DNA of 34,772 nt from NCBI GenBank assembly GCA_045586595.1, contig JAZNAQ010000013.1, positions 1-34,772 of the forward strand, given 5' to 3'. The translations under genes were made by a program, and so were the position numbers. The notes under the pieces were generated by a model. The model was not told the origin of the DNA, searched no databases, and saw nothing but the letters and a program-made list of their open reading frames with translations. Positions 16,175-23,772 of the stretch are shown one piece after another. The first letter of the stretch is position 1; every line of letters starts with the position of its first letter. Source of the DNA: SIG480 sp045586595 (GTDB lineage Bacteria > Bacillota > Clostridia > Oscillospirales > JAAYXM01).

Positions 16175-17137
16175 TTGAGGGCGACAAAAAACGCTAAGGC
16201 AGAAGTTCTGCCAAACTCTCCCGCAAGTGCAAAGCCCGAATGGCTTAGAAAGCTGGCTGATGCAAAGTATCTCATGATACTCGTTGCTCCGTCGATTATA
16301 TGCCTTGCACTGTTCTACTACTTCCCGATGTATGGTCTTATTATCGCGTTTAAAGATTATAAGCCGTTTATCGGACTCATGGAAAGTGAGTGGGTAGGTT
16401 TTGAAAACTTCGTCAGATTCTTTAATTATAAGTACTGCTGGCGAATGATTAGAAACACATTCTTGCTTTCGTTCTGGAACTTGATTTGGAGTTTCCCGGC
16501 ACCGATTATTCTTGCACTTGTCTTGAATGAGGTTCAGAACGTAACCTTCAAGAAGCTTGTTCAGACAATAAGCTACATGCCTCACTTCTTCTCAACGGTT
16601 ATCGTAGTCGGTCTTCTGACAATGCTTCTCTCTCCGACAGGCGGTCTTATCACCAAAGCTCTTGAGTCAGTTGGAATTGAGGCCACAAATATTCTTTCTG
16701 ATGCAAGATATTTCAGAACGCTTTACATAGCGTCAGGTGTCTGGCAGCAAATGGGATGGGGGGCTATCGTTTATCTCGCCGCACTTACAAATGTTGATCC
16801 TCAGCTTTATGAGGCAGCAGTTGTTGACGGTGCAGGTAAAATGCGTTGTCTCTGGAGTATTACACTTCCGAGTATTGCGCCGACAATTATCACAATGCTT
16901 CTTCTTAATATGGGCAGGATGTTCAACATCGGTTTTGAAAAGGCTTTCCTTTTGCAGTCTCCGTCTACATACGAAACATCTGAGATTATTGCTACATACG
17001 TTTATGTGCAGGGTCTCCAGTCCAACAGCTTCAGCTACGGTACTGCGGTAGGTCTCTTCAACTCAATTGTTTCTCTTGTACTCGTTATAGTTTCTAACTA
17101 CGTCTCTAAGACGGTTAGTGAAACAAGTCTTTGGTAA
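16175..17137 (+). CDS. Carbohydrate ABC transporter permease, LplB-like
   Basis: An inner-membrane subunit of a CUT1-type sugar importer, with about six membrane segments. It has the LAPSIICLALFYYFPMYGLIIAFKDYKP start typical of LplB-like polysaccharide permeases. The ATPase-contact EAA loop is YEAAVVDGAGKMRCLWSITLPSI. I take the TTG at 16175 as start because AAGGAG (16160-16165) sits 9 bp ahead. That gives about 320 aa. The frame is open further up (ATG at 16142, TTG at 16124) but those lack a ribosome site. It is co-transcribed with the second permease and probably controlled by the AraC regulator upstream. Confidence 0.9.
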   Translation: MRATKNAKAEVLPNSPASAKPEWLRKLADAKYLMILVAPSIICLALFYYFPMYGLIIAFKDYKPFIGLMESEWVGFENFVRFFNYKYCWRMIRNTFLLSFWNLIWSFPAPIILALVLNEVQNVTFKKLVQTISYMPHFFSTVIVVGLLTMLLSPTGGLITKALESVGIEATNILSDARYFRTLYIASGVWQQMGWGAIVYLAALTNVDPQLYEAAVVDGAGKMRCLWSITLPSIAPTIITMLLLNMGRMFNIGFEKAFLLQSPSTYETSEIIATYVYVQGLQSNSFSYGTAVGLFNSIVSLVLVIVSNYVSKTVSETSLW

Positions 17138-17153
17138 AGGAGGGGAAAACATA

Positions 17154-18032
17154 ATGGTAGAAAAGAAATATAATCTCGGTTGGGTTTTAAGAACACTTTT
17201 CTTGTGGCTCATTGTCTTTATTGTGCTTTTTCCGATTTTGCATATGCTTTCAGTTTCTCTTTCTGGAACATGGGATGTTATAACAAACAGCGTTGGCATT
17301 TGGCCTAAGGTTGACGGTAAGTTCGGAGCAACGCTTGCTACATACAAGTTCGTTCTTGAAAAACCGCTTCTTCTTGTTGCATATAAGAACACAATTGTCT
17401 ATACCGTACTTGGTACTGCAATAGCATTGTTCATCCTTTCTACGGGTGCTTATGCGCTCAGTAAGGCTGACAGACTCCCTGGTGGTAAGACACTTAACAT
17501 ACTTGTTATGATTACAATGTTCTTCAGCGGCGGTATGATTCCTGGCTTTCTCTGCATCAAGTGGCTTGGGCTTCTTGATACAATTTGGGCGGTAGTTCTT
17601 CCGCATGCATTCGGTGCATATAACTGTATCATCATGCGTTCATTCTTTGCAGCATTCCCGAAGGAGATTGAAGAGTCAGGTCGTCTTGACGGTCTTAATG
17701 ATATCGGTATTCTCTGGTATCTCGTCCTTCCGACTTCTACCGCAGCTCTCGCAACAATCGGCCTCTTCGTTGCTGTTTCTCAATGGAACGGATTTATGAT
17801 TCCGCTCCTCTATTTGAACGATGAGACTAAGTATCCTTTGCAGATTATCCTTCGTCAGATTGTTCTCCAGAGTGTTATGGATGAATTTGAAGGTGCGTCT
17901 GATGTTATGTTTGCAGAAAACTCTGTCAAATATGCGACAATCGCAGTTGCAGTTGTCCCGATTATAGCGGTATATCCGTTCTTGCAGAAATACTTTGTTA
18001 AGGGCGTTATGATTGGTTCCGTTAAGGGCTAA
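17154..18032 (+). CDS. Carbohydrate ABC transporter permease, YtcP-like
   Basis: The second membrane subunit of the same CUT1-type importer, about 292 aa with six membrane segments. The EAA loop is EIEESGRLDGLNDIGILWYLVLPTS, and the end is FLQKYFVKGVMIGSVKG, as in YtcP-like permeases. The ATG at 17154 follows AAAGGAGGGG by about 10 bp. It starts 16 bp after the first permease. Such pairs normally come with a lipoprotein that binds the sugar, and share a general MsmK-type ATPase coded elsewhere. Neither is in this window. Confidence 0.92.
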   Translation: MVEKKYNLGWVLRTLFLWLIVFIVLFPILHMLSVSLSGTWDVITNSVGIWPKVDGKFGATLATYKFVLEKPLLLVAYKNTIVYTVLGTAIALFILSTGAYALSKADRLPGGKTLNILVMITMFFSGGMIPGFLCIKWLGLLDTIWAVVLPHAFGAYNCIIMRSFFAAFPKEIEESGRLDGLNDIGILWYLVLPTSTAALATIGLFVAVSQWNGFMIPLLYLNDETKYPLQIILRQIVLQSVMDEFEGASDVMFAENSVKYATIAVAVVPIIAVYPFLQKYFVKGVMIGSVKG

Positions 18033-18058
18033 ACTACAATCAAAGAATTCAACTTATT

Positions 18059-18088
18059 GGGCACCTTTCATTTTTTGGAAAGGTGCCC
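18059..18088 (+). terminator. Strong hairpin between permease and acyltransferase
   Basis: GGGCACCTTTC (18059-18069) and GAAAGGTGCCC (18078-18088) form a perfect 11-bp stem with an 8-nt loop. No T run follows, so it may not be a true terminator. It could instead protect the 3' end of the permease mRNA or lower expression of the next gene. Confidence 0.45.
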
Positions 18089-18113
18089 GGAGTTTATATC
18101 TGGGGGGATTGTG

Positions 18114-19133
18114 TTGGCTAATAGAATATTCTGGTTTGATAGGTTGAGGATTATTGCTACTCTTGCCGTTATAGTAATTCATATTGCCGGATCTGAACTT
18201 TTTGTTCATTCAATAGGCTCTCCTGAGTGGGATTTTTATAATATGCTTGACAGCTTATCTCGCTTTGCCGTACCTGTATTTATTATGATGTCCGGCGCTT
18301 TGTTTTTAAACCCTGAGAAGCGGTTGAGCATCAAGGTGCTATATTCTAAAAACCTGTTGCGTATAATATGTGCGTTTGCGGCATGGTCTCTGTTTTATGC
18401 TATTGTTAAATTTAATGGAGATATAAATGCTTTTATTAGAAGCCTTTTTCTTGGCCACCATCATATGTACTTTCTCTACTTGATAGCCGGTCTTTATATG
18501 GCAGTTCCGATACTTCGCAAAATTTGTGAAGATGAGCAAATAATGAGGTATTTCCTTGTGCTTGCTCTCGCGTTTACTTTTGTTTTACCAGCTGTTTCGA
18601 AGTTACCTCACATGTCTGTTGTTGCCGGTATTGAGCAAAAAATCAGTTTTCACATAGCTGTCGGCTACAGTGCGTATTTTGTGGGTGGGTATTATCTTAG
18701 CCGTGTTGATGTTCCTAAAAAGGGAAGGTCTGCCATTTATATTTTGGGTATAATGGCATTTCTTGTTACTGCTGTTGTGACAAGAGTGTGCTCAATTCAG
18801 TCACAAAAACTGTATAATGGATTCTATAACGGGTTTTCGATAAATGTTCTCGTTGAGTCGATTTCTCTTTTTGTGTTTGCAAAATACAATATGTCAAAGT
18901 CTCCAAAGAGCGATAGGCGAGCTCGCATAATATCAGAACTCTCGAAGATTACTTTTGGCATATACCTGGCTCATATGTTTGTTATTGATGTGGTTGATTC
19001 TTTGGGCATCCTTGACAGTGTTTCAAGTTCGATAGTGTATGCGGGGGCAAAGATTACGCTTGTATTTATCGTATCGGCAATCATATCGTATATAATAAAT
19101 AAAATACCGGTATTAAATAAATATATAGTATAA
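18114..19133 (+). CDS. Membrane acyltransferase, family 3
   Basis: A polytopic protein of about 339 aa with ten or so membrane segments. It begins NRIFWFDRLRIIATLAVIVIHIAGS, the acyltransferase-3 signature with the conserved His after VI. SRFAVPVFIMMSGALFL follows. Such proteins O-acylate cell-surface sugars. The target here is not known. Start: GGGGGG (18102-18107) precedes both GTG 18111 and TTG 18114, and the 6-bp spacing favours TTG. A longer frame from 18057 would start inside the hairpin. It may be read with the permeases and ends in a strong terminator. Confidence 0.85.
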   Translation: MANRIFWFDRLRIIATLAVIVIHIAGSELFVHSIGSPEWDFYNMLDSLSRFAVPVFIMMSGALFLNPEKRLSIKVLYSKNLLRIICAFAAWSLFYAIVKFNGDINAFIRSLFLGHHHMYFLYLIAGLYMAVPILRKICEDEQIMRYFLVLALAFTFVLPAVSKLPHMSVVAGIEQKISFHIAVGYSAYFVGGYYLSRVDVPKKGRSAIYILGIMAFLVTAVVTRVCSIQSQKLYNGFYNGFSINVLVESISLFVFAKYNMSKSPKSDRRARIISELSKITFGIYLAHMFVIDVVDSLGILDSVSSSIVYAGAKITLVFIVSAIISYIINKIPVLNKYIV

Positions 19134-19170
19134 AAAACCTTTGCAAAGCCAAAGCTTTGCAAAGGTTTTT
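19133..19170. terminator. Bidirectional terminator
   Basis: A perfect 16-bp stem (19133-19148 with 19155-19170) with A5/T5 outer arms and a 6-nt loop. It lies between the convergent acyltransferase (plus) and glycosyltransferase (minus) genes. Confidence 0.92.
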
Positions 19171-19182
19171 GCTTTCTTATGT

Positions 19183-20301
19183 TTACTTTTTTACAAGATT
19201 TATTGCAAACTCTGCGAGGTTATCAGCGGCGTTTGGCTTGGCGAGCTTTTGTAACTGTTTGTCTATAAGCTCCAACCTGCCTTCGTCGCGGAACATAAAA
19301 TACAAAGCCTCTTCAATGGTGAATGTCTTTGTTACAGACAGGGCGACGCCGTTGTTTAAAAAGAACTCAAGATTTCTGTCTTCTTGACCGGGAATTGGGT
19401 TTACAAGTATCATGGGAAGCCTTTTTGCCATGGCTTCTGATGTTGTGAGTCCTCCGGGCTTTGTGACTATACAATCAGCTGCGTCCATGAGAGTGTCAAC
19501 GTTATCTGTAAAACCATAAACCTTTACATTATCTCCGTACCCTTGTGTGGTTAATTTTTTGAAAAGCTTTTTGTTATTACCGCATATTGCAAGTATCTGG
19601 CACTCTTTGTCAAAATTTTGTATGCCTGATATAATCTCTGGCATATTACCGTAGCCCATACTGCCTGCCATAACAAGGACAGTTGGCCTGTCGGGAGATA
19701 TGCCGGCCTTGTGGCAGGCCTCATCCTTAGGAGTTTTTACGGAAAACTTCTTTTGGACGGGTATACCCAGCGGGCATAGCCTATCGGGGGATATGCCTTT
19801 TATAACAGCTCTTTGTGTGAGAAGCTCGCTTGCTGTTTCAATATACTCAATATAAGTAACATCCTCCCAAAAAGGGTGGATGGTATAGTCTGTAACTATC
19901 CCTATGGTGGGGACATCCTTTAACTTGTCGCGGCGCTTGAGCTCGTTTATAACCTGTGCTGCAAAAATATGTGTACAGATTATAACGTCCGGCGAGTAAT
20001 CCTCAATGAACTTTTCAAAGCGTATTGCGATGAGGATACCCATGATGCTCTGTAGAGAAAACTTTGTTGCGGGAGCTTTTTTGGAATCAATAAGCTCGTA
20101 TATTGCGCGATAAGCTTTTGGTGTATGCTTTGTTGATATAAGATACCCTTTGTTTACTGCATCGCACAGATTTTTGTCAATCTGTTTGTATACATCTACC
20201 GTTTTCACCTCGACACCTCGCTCGAGGAGAGCATCACAGACAGATTTCGCGGCAGAGTGGTGGCCCTGGCCTGCGGTGATGCTTAAAATGAGAACCCTCA
20301 T
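19183..20301 (-). CDS. Glycosyltransferase of the MGDG synthase/UgtP type
   Basis: 372 aa, GT28/MurG-like fold. The N-terminal domain has ITAGQGHHSAAKSVCDALLERG (GQGHHSAA, 11-18), as in monogalactosyl- and diglucosyl-diacylglycerol synthases. The C-terminal half has VLVMAGSMGYGNMPEI and the donor-binding KPGGLTTSEAMAKRLPMILVNPIPGQEDRN. It most likely makes membrane glycolipids from UDP-sugar and diacylglycerol at the inner membrane face. Sugar and linkage are not predictable. It follows spoVG on the minus strand, separated by a long palindrome that could affect its transcription. Confidence 0.88.
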   Translation of the reverse strand: MRVLILSITAGQGHHSAAKSVCDALLERGVEVKTVDVYKQIDKNLCDAVNKGYLISTKHTPKAYRAIYELIDSKKAPATKFSLQSIMGILIAIRFEKFIEDYSPDVIICTHIFAAQVINELKRRDKLKDVPTIGIVTDYTIHPFWEDVTYIEYIETASELLTQRAVIKGISPDRLCPLGIPVQKKFSVKTPKDEACHKAGISPDRPTVLVMAGSMGYGNMPEIISGIQNFDKECQILAICGNNKKLFKKLTTQGYGDNVKVYGFTDNVDTLMDAADCIVTKPGGLTTSEAMAKRLPMILVNPIPGQEDRNLEFFLNNGVALSVTKTFTIEEALYFMFRDEGRLELIDKQLQKLAKPNAADNLAEFAINLVKK

Positions 20302-20314
20302 TAAAATTCACGTC

Positions 20315-20373
20315 CTTGATATAATTTGAAAAGTATTATATTAATGATAATACTTTTTCCAAAATATATCAAG
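20315..20373. repeat. Long imperfect intergenic palindrome
   Basis: Two nested inverted repeats fill the gap between spoVG and the glycosyltransferase gene. The outer pair is CTTGATATA/TATATCAAG (20315-20323 with 20365-20373). The inner pair is an 11-bp arm (20329-20339 with 20347-20357) around a 7-nt loop. On the minus strand this could be a terminator for spoVG, an attenuator, or an operator for the next gene. Confidence 0.6.
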
Positions 20374-20375
20374 CA

Positions 20376-20648
20376 TCAGTTTTGGAAATCGCCCTGGGTA
20401 TATCGCTCAAATTCTGCAAGTACGGCGGACTCTATTTTATCGCGGAGTTCTTTTTTTGTGGGGTGTGCAATGTCGCTATAGCCGCCGTTGGCCAGGTGTC
20501 TTGATGGCATGGCGAGAAACATTTTGTCATAACCCTGAATGACTTTTATGTCATGAATGACAAGCTCGTCATCAAAGGTGACTGATACAATAGCGCGCAT
20601 TTTGGCCTCGTCTGTCATTCTGCGGATTCTGATATCGGTAATTTCCAT
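20376..20648 (-). CDS. spoVG: SpoVG family regulator
   Basis: 90 aa, full length. MEITDIRIRRM, IVSVTFDDELVIHDIKVIQG and FLAMPSRHLANGGYSDIAHPTKKELRDKIE are the SpoVG hallmark blocks. SpoVG is a small nucleic-acid-binding protein that affects septation, sporulation and, in several Firmicutes, many other genes. The ATG has a TAAGGAGA site. It is divergent from murC. The usual partners purR and glmU are not beside it. Confidence 0.96.
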   Translation of the reverse strand: MEITDIRIRRMTDEAKMRAIVSVTFDDELVIHDIKVIQGYDKMFLAMPSRHLANGGYSDIAHPTKKELRDKIESAVLAEFERYTQGDFQN

Positions 20649-20781
20649 AGTGATTTCTCCTTACTTTTTGCTGTTTTATGGTAGACTTTTGCGCAGGAAA
20701 ATAATATAATATATTTTAACCGGAGTATAATATAAAATACACAGACAAAAAATTAAGTTTTCGATGAAACGGAGATTTGTT

Positions 20782-22152
20782 ATGCAGAGACAGGGCCTTT
20801 TGTCAGATACAAAAAATACAATTCATTTCGTTGGTATCGGCGGTGTGTCGATGAGTGCTCTTGCTGAGGCTGTTGCGGCAAGAGGTATTTCGGTGCGCGG
20901 CTCTGATATGAGCAATGGAGTTTATGCAGAGCGCTTGCGCGCCCTGGGCATAAAGGTTTTTTGTGGGCATTGTGCAGATAATGTAAACGGAGCGGATGCT
21001 ATAATACGCACATCAGCGATAAAGGATGATAACCCCGAGATTGTTCGCGCGCGTGAGTTGGGGCTGCCTGTACTTGAACGCGCAGAAGCATGGGGCATAC
21101 TTATGGATGAATTTCCTGAGGTGGTATGTGTTTCGGGAACACACGGCAAGACCTCTACAACAGCTATGATGACGTGTATAGCTCTCGCGGCTGAGCGTGA
21201 CCCTGAGGTTATGATAGGCGCAGATATGCGGGAAATAGGGGGAGTGCTCCGTATAGCACACGGAGAGCTTTTTATTGCTGAAGCATGTGAGTACTGTAAT
21301 TCATTTTTGAATTTTAATCCCACTGTTGCAATAGTTTTGAACGTAGAAGAAGACCATCTTGATTTCTTCTCGGGTATTGATGATATAATTGATTCGTTTT
21401 CAAAGTTTATTTCGCGTACTAAGAAAAGCGGTATAATAGTTGCCAATGCAGATGATAAAAATGCGATGCGTGCGGTAGAGCTTGCGGGAAGAGAGGCGGT
21501 AACATTCGGGCTTTCCAATAACGCTGATGTCACAGCAAAGGACATTGAATATACTGACGGGTTCCCGTCATTCACTCTTGTGTTCAAGGGCGATGAGCTT
21601 GCAAAGGTACGCCTTTCGGTTCTCGGAGAGCATAATATAAAGAATGCCCTTGCTGCATCTGCTGCAGCGCTTTCTATGCGAATTCCGCCCGAGACGATTG
21701 CAAGAGCGCTTGCTGCGTTTACCGGAGTCGGAAGACGTATGGAATATAAAGGTGAGTATCATGGTGCAAAAATATATGATGACTATGCCCATCATCCCAG
21801 CGAGGTAGAGACAACGCTTCGTGCGGTGCGTCGTGCTCATGGTGGCAGGATTATCTGCGTATTTCAACCGCACACATATACAAGGACTGCGGCTCTTAAG
21901 GAAGACTTTGCTAAAGCACTTTCTTTTGCTGATAAGGTTATACTTGCCGATATTTATGCGGCGCGAGAGAAGAACACAATCGGTATTGATTCTTCTGCAA
22001 TCGGGGACCTCATCGACGGTGCGGTTTGTATCAGCGGTTTTGACAATATAGTGTCAGAACTGTGTGATAATGTGCATGAGGGTGATTTTGTTCTCACTAT
22101 GGGAGCAGGGGACATATATAAGGTTGGAGAAATGCTCTCTGATAAAAAATAG
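20782..22152 (+). CDS. murC: UDP-N-acetylmuramate-L-alanine ligase
   Basis: This cytosolic ligase adds the first amino acid, L-alanine, to UDP-MurNAc for peptidoglycan. About 456 aa, normal. Seen are HFVGIGGVSMSALAE at the N-terminus, the ATP loop GTHGKTSTTAMM (about 119-130), EACEYCNSFLNF, ALAAFTGVGRRMEYKG, YDDYAHHPSEV and FQPHTYTRT. Start at 20782, with CGGAG 7 bp before it. An ATG at 20764 would contain that ribosome site. It stands away from other mur genes and is followed by a protease gene 15 bp on. Confidence 0.96.
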   Translation: MQRQGLLSDTKNTIHFVGIGGVSMSALAEAVAARGISVRGSDMSNGVYAERLRALGIKVFCGHCADNVNGADAIIRTSAIKDDNPEIVRARELGLPVLERAEAWGILMDEFPEVVCVSGTHGKTSTTAMMTCIALAAERDPEVMIGADMREIGGVLRIAHGELFIAEACEYCNSFLNFNPTVAIVLNVEEDHLDFFSGIDDIIDSFSKFISRTKKSGIIVANADDKNAMRAVELAGREAVTFGLSNNADVTAKDIEYTDGFPSFTLVFKGDELAKVRLSVLGEHNIKNALAASAAALSMRIPPETIARALAAFTGVGRRMEYKGEYHGAKIYDDYAHHPSEVETTLRAVRRAHGGRIICVFQPHTYTRTAALKEDFAKALSFADKVILADIYAAREKNTIGIDSSAIGDLIDGAVCISGFDNIVSELCDNVHEGDFVLTMGAGDIYKVGEMLSDKK

Positions 22153-22167
22153 ACGGGGAATGTTTAA

Positions 22168-22971
22168 GTGAAAGAAAATGCGATTAAATTTTTATACGCA
22201 GTAGATTGCTATCTTCTGTATCTGCTTTCCGGTGTTGTGGCGGCGGCAGGAGTGGTTGCATACTACAGCATCCGGGTTGCGATTGATTACGGCAACATCG
22301 GTGATGTGCCTGATGCAGGTGTGTTTGTTGATTACATAGCTGACTTCGTATCCGGTAAATCATCAGTAGTTCTGCTTGTTTCATATTTTATAGTTCTTGC
22401 AGTTCTTTTGATTGTTTTTGGAATACGCAGAAGAAGCCTTGCCGCTTATGCAGGGATGTCGCACGCGCGTTTTTTAAGTGTAATCGGTTCACTGGCGCTA
22501 GGAGTGATTCTGAATCTTATAATATATACAATTACCCCGGAAAATTCATCTGCAGAGGCTGAGATAAATACGGTGCTTATTATGTGCATTATACTGGGGC
22601 CGTTTGTTGAGGAGCTTATGTTTCGTGGCGTGCTTTTAAAAATGTTTGGGAGCGCGTGCGGGATAGTTGGCGCGTCTGTTATAACATCTGTCTTGTTTGC
22701 GATCTCACATACAGACCCGGTACAAATTGTTTATGCGTTTATAATCGGTATTGTTATGTGTATGGTTCGCGTAAAAAGCACAAGTTTGTGGAGCACGGTT
22801 GCTCTGCATCTCTCTTTTAATATAGCGGGGGCAATGGCTATGTTAATTGAGCCCAGCCTTTCACAGCGGGGCGTGATGGCGGCTTTTGCGATTGGTGTGG
22901 TTTGCTTTGTGATTGCGTGTAGCGGAGGCAGAAAATCTGTGCCGAAAAAAGTGTCGAAATGTGGTAATTAA
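22168..22971 (+). CDS. CPBP family intramembrane metalloprotease
   Basis: A 267-aa membrane protein with about eight hydrophobic segments. The Abi/CPBP catalytic motifs are EELMFRG (Glu148, Glu149, Arg153), His181 in FAISH and HLSFN (His214, Asn218). The family includes CAAX-type proteases and bacteriocin self-immunity proteins. The substrate here is not known. The start is GTG with a weak GGGGA site. It is probably co-transcribed with murC. The consensus purine promoter begins just 14 bp after its stop. Confidence 0.88.
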   Translation: MKENAIKFLYAVDCYLLYLLSGVVAAAGVVAYYSIRVAIDYGNIGDVPDAGVFVDYIADFVSGKSSVVLLVSYFIVLAVLLIVFGIRRRSLAAYAGMSHARFLSVIGSLALGVILNLIIYTITPENSSAEAEINTVLIMCIILGPFVEELMFRGVLLKMFGSACGIVGASVITSVLFAISHTDPVQIVYAFIIGIVMCMVRVKSTSLWSTVALHLSFNIAGAMAMLIEPSLSQRGVMAAFAIGVVCFVIACSGGRKSVPKKVSKCGN

Positions 22972-22984
22972 GTGCTCGTTTTCC

Positions 22985-23013
22985 TTGACATGAAAATGTG
23001 TGTATGCTATAAT
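22985..23013 (+). promoter_or_regulatory. Consensus promoter of the purine operon
   Basis: TTGACA (22985-22990), 17 bp and TATAAT (23008-23013), a perfect sigma-A promoter. Transcription would start about 23020, just before the riboswitch. No PurR box was recognised, so the riboswitch is the visible control. Confidence 0.92.
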
Positions 23014-23035
23014 TAGACAGTAAATTTTAATAGCT

Positions 23036-23122
23036 TTCTCTGCAACTGACGGATTTGTGGAGCACCACGGGAAGCAGAGAACTCATGGGGAAGTTTCCCC
23101 GCGTTTGCCGACCGTCTGGGCA
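23036..23122 (+). promoter_or_regulatory. ZTP (pfl) riboswitch
   Basis: The P1 helix TTCTCTGC/GCAGAGAA (23036-23043 with 23074-23081) encloses the conserved GACGGATTTGTGG...CCACGGG element. A linker hairpin GGGGAA/TTCCCC (23087-23100) follows. Then comes the near-invariant 3' part CCGACCGTCTGGGCA (23108-23122), which forms the pseudoknot and ZMP/ZTP site in this class. It senses ZMP/ZTP, which build up when 10-formyl-THF runs short, and turns on purine and one-carbon genes. That fits the genes it precedes, including purN, purV and fhs. Confidence 0.93.
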
Positions 23123-23159
23123 CATTTAACTCCCCGGTGAGTTAAGTGCGCCTTTTTTT
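23118..23159 (+). terminator. Riboswitch-controlled terminator before purE
   Basis: An imperfect stem (23118-23132 with 23139-23152) followed by seven T. Its left arm uses the GGGCA that the folded ZTP aptamer needs, so ligand binding should block the terminator and allow read-through. Confidence 0.9.
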
Positions 23160-23189
23160 GTTTTTTAATGTTCAAGGAGGTCAAAGAGT

Positions 23190-23684
23190 ATGAAAAAAGT
23201 CGGAATTGTTATGGGCAGTGACAGTGACCTGCCTATTATCCAAAAAGCTACTGACATGTTAAAGTCACTTGAAATTCCGTTTGAAGTGCATGTTTATTCT
23301 GCACACAGAACTCCGGAGGAGGCTCGTGTGTTTTCAAAGAATGCAAGAGAAAACGGTTTTGGTGTAATTATAGCTGCGGCAGGTATGGCTGCCCACCTTG
23401 CGGGCGCTGTTGCTGCAAACACTACGTTGCCTGTTATCGGCATACCGTGCAAATCGTCAAATCTTGACGGTATTGATGCACTTCTTTCTACGGTTCAGAT
23501 GCCATCCGGAATACCGGTTGCTACCGTTGCTATAAACGGTGGGGCAAATGCTGCTTTGCTTGCGGCACAGATTCTTGCAGTAGAAGACAAGTCTCTGGCT
23601 GAAAGGCTTGATGCGAAGCGTGCAGCAGATTCAAAAGCAGTGCTTGAAAAAGACGCTAAAATTTCTGCAGAGTTTAATAAGTAA
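23190..23684 (+). CDS. purE: N5-carboxyaminoimidazole ribonucleotide mutase / AIR carboxylase
   Basis: 164 aa with the PurE signature GSDSDLP, VYSAHRTPEEA and LSTVQMPSGIPVATVAI. It makes CAIR in purine synthesis. By sequence it looks more like class I PurE, which needs PurK to supply N5-CAIR. No purK is in this window, and I cannot assign the class securely. AAGGAGG lies 9 bp ahead of the ATG. It is the first gene after the ZTP riboswitch. The 88-bp gap to purF holds no gene that I see. Confidence 0.95.
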   Translation: MKKVGIVMGSDSDLPIIQKATDMLKSLEIPFEVHVYSAHRTPEEARVFSKNARENGFGVIIAAAGMAAHLAGAVAANTTLPVIGIPCKSSNLDGIDALLSTVQMPSGIPVATVAINGGANAALLAAQILAVEDKSLAERLDAKRAADSKAVLEKDAKISAEFNK

Positions 23685-23772
23685 ACTATTTTTATCGCGA
23701 CCTCGAAAGTGATGAGGACGCAAATACTAAAATGATGAAGCGTATACTCGCTAAATAATTCAGGAGGGAACC

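Noticed and set aside
21013..21873. Minus-strand open frames across murC
   Set aside because: murC is complete with all signature motifs; the opposite frames show no family features.
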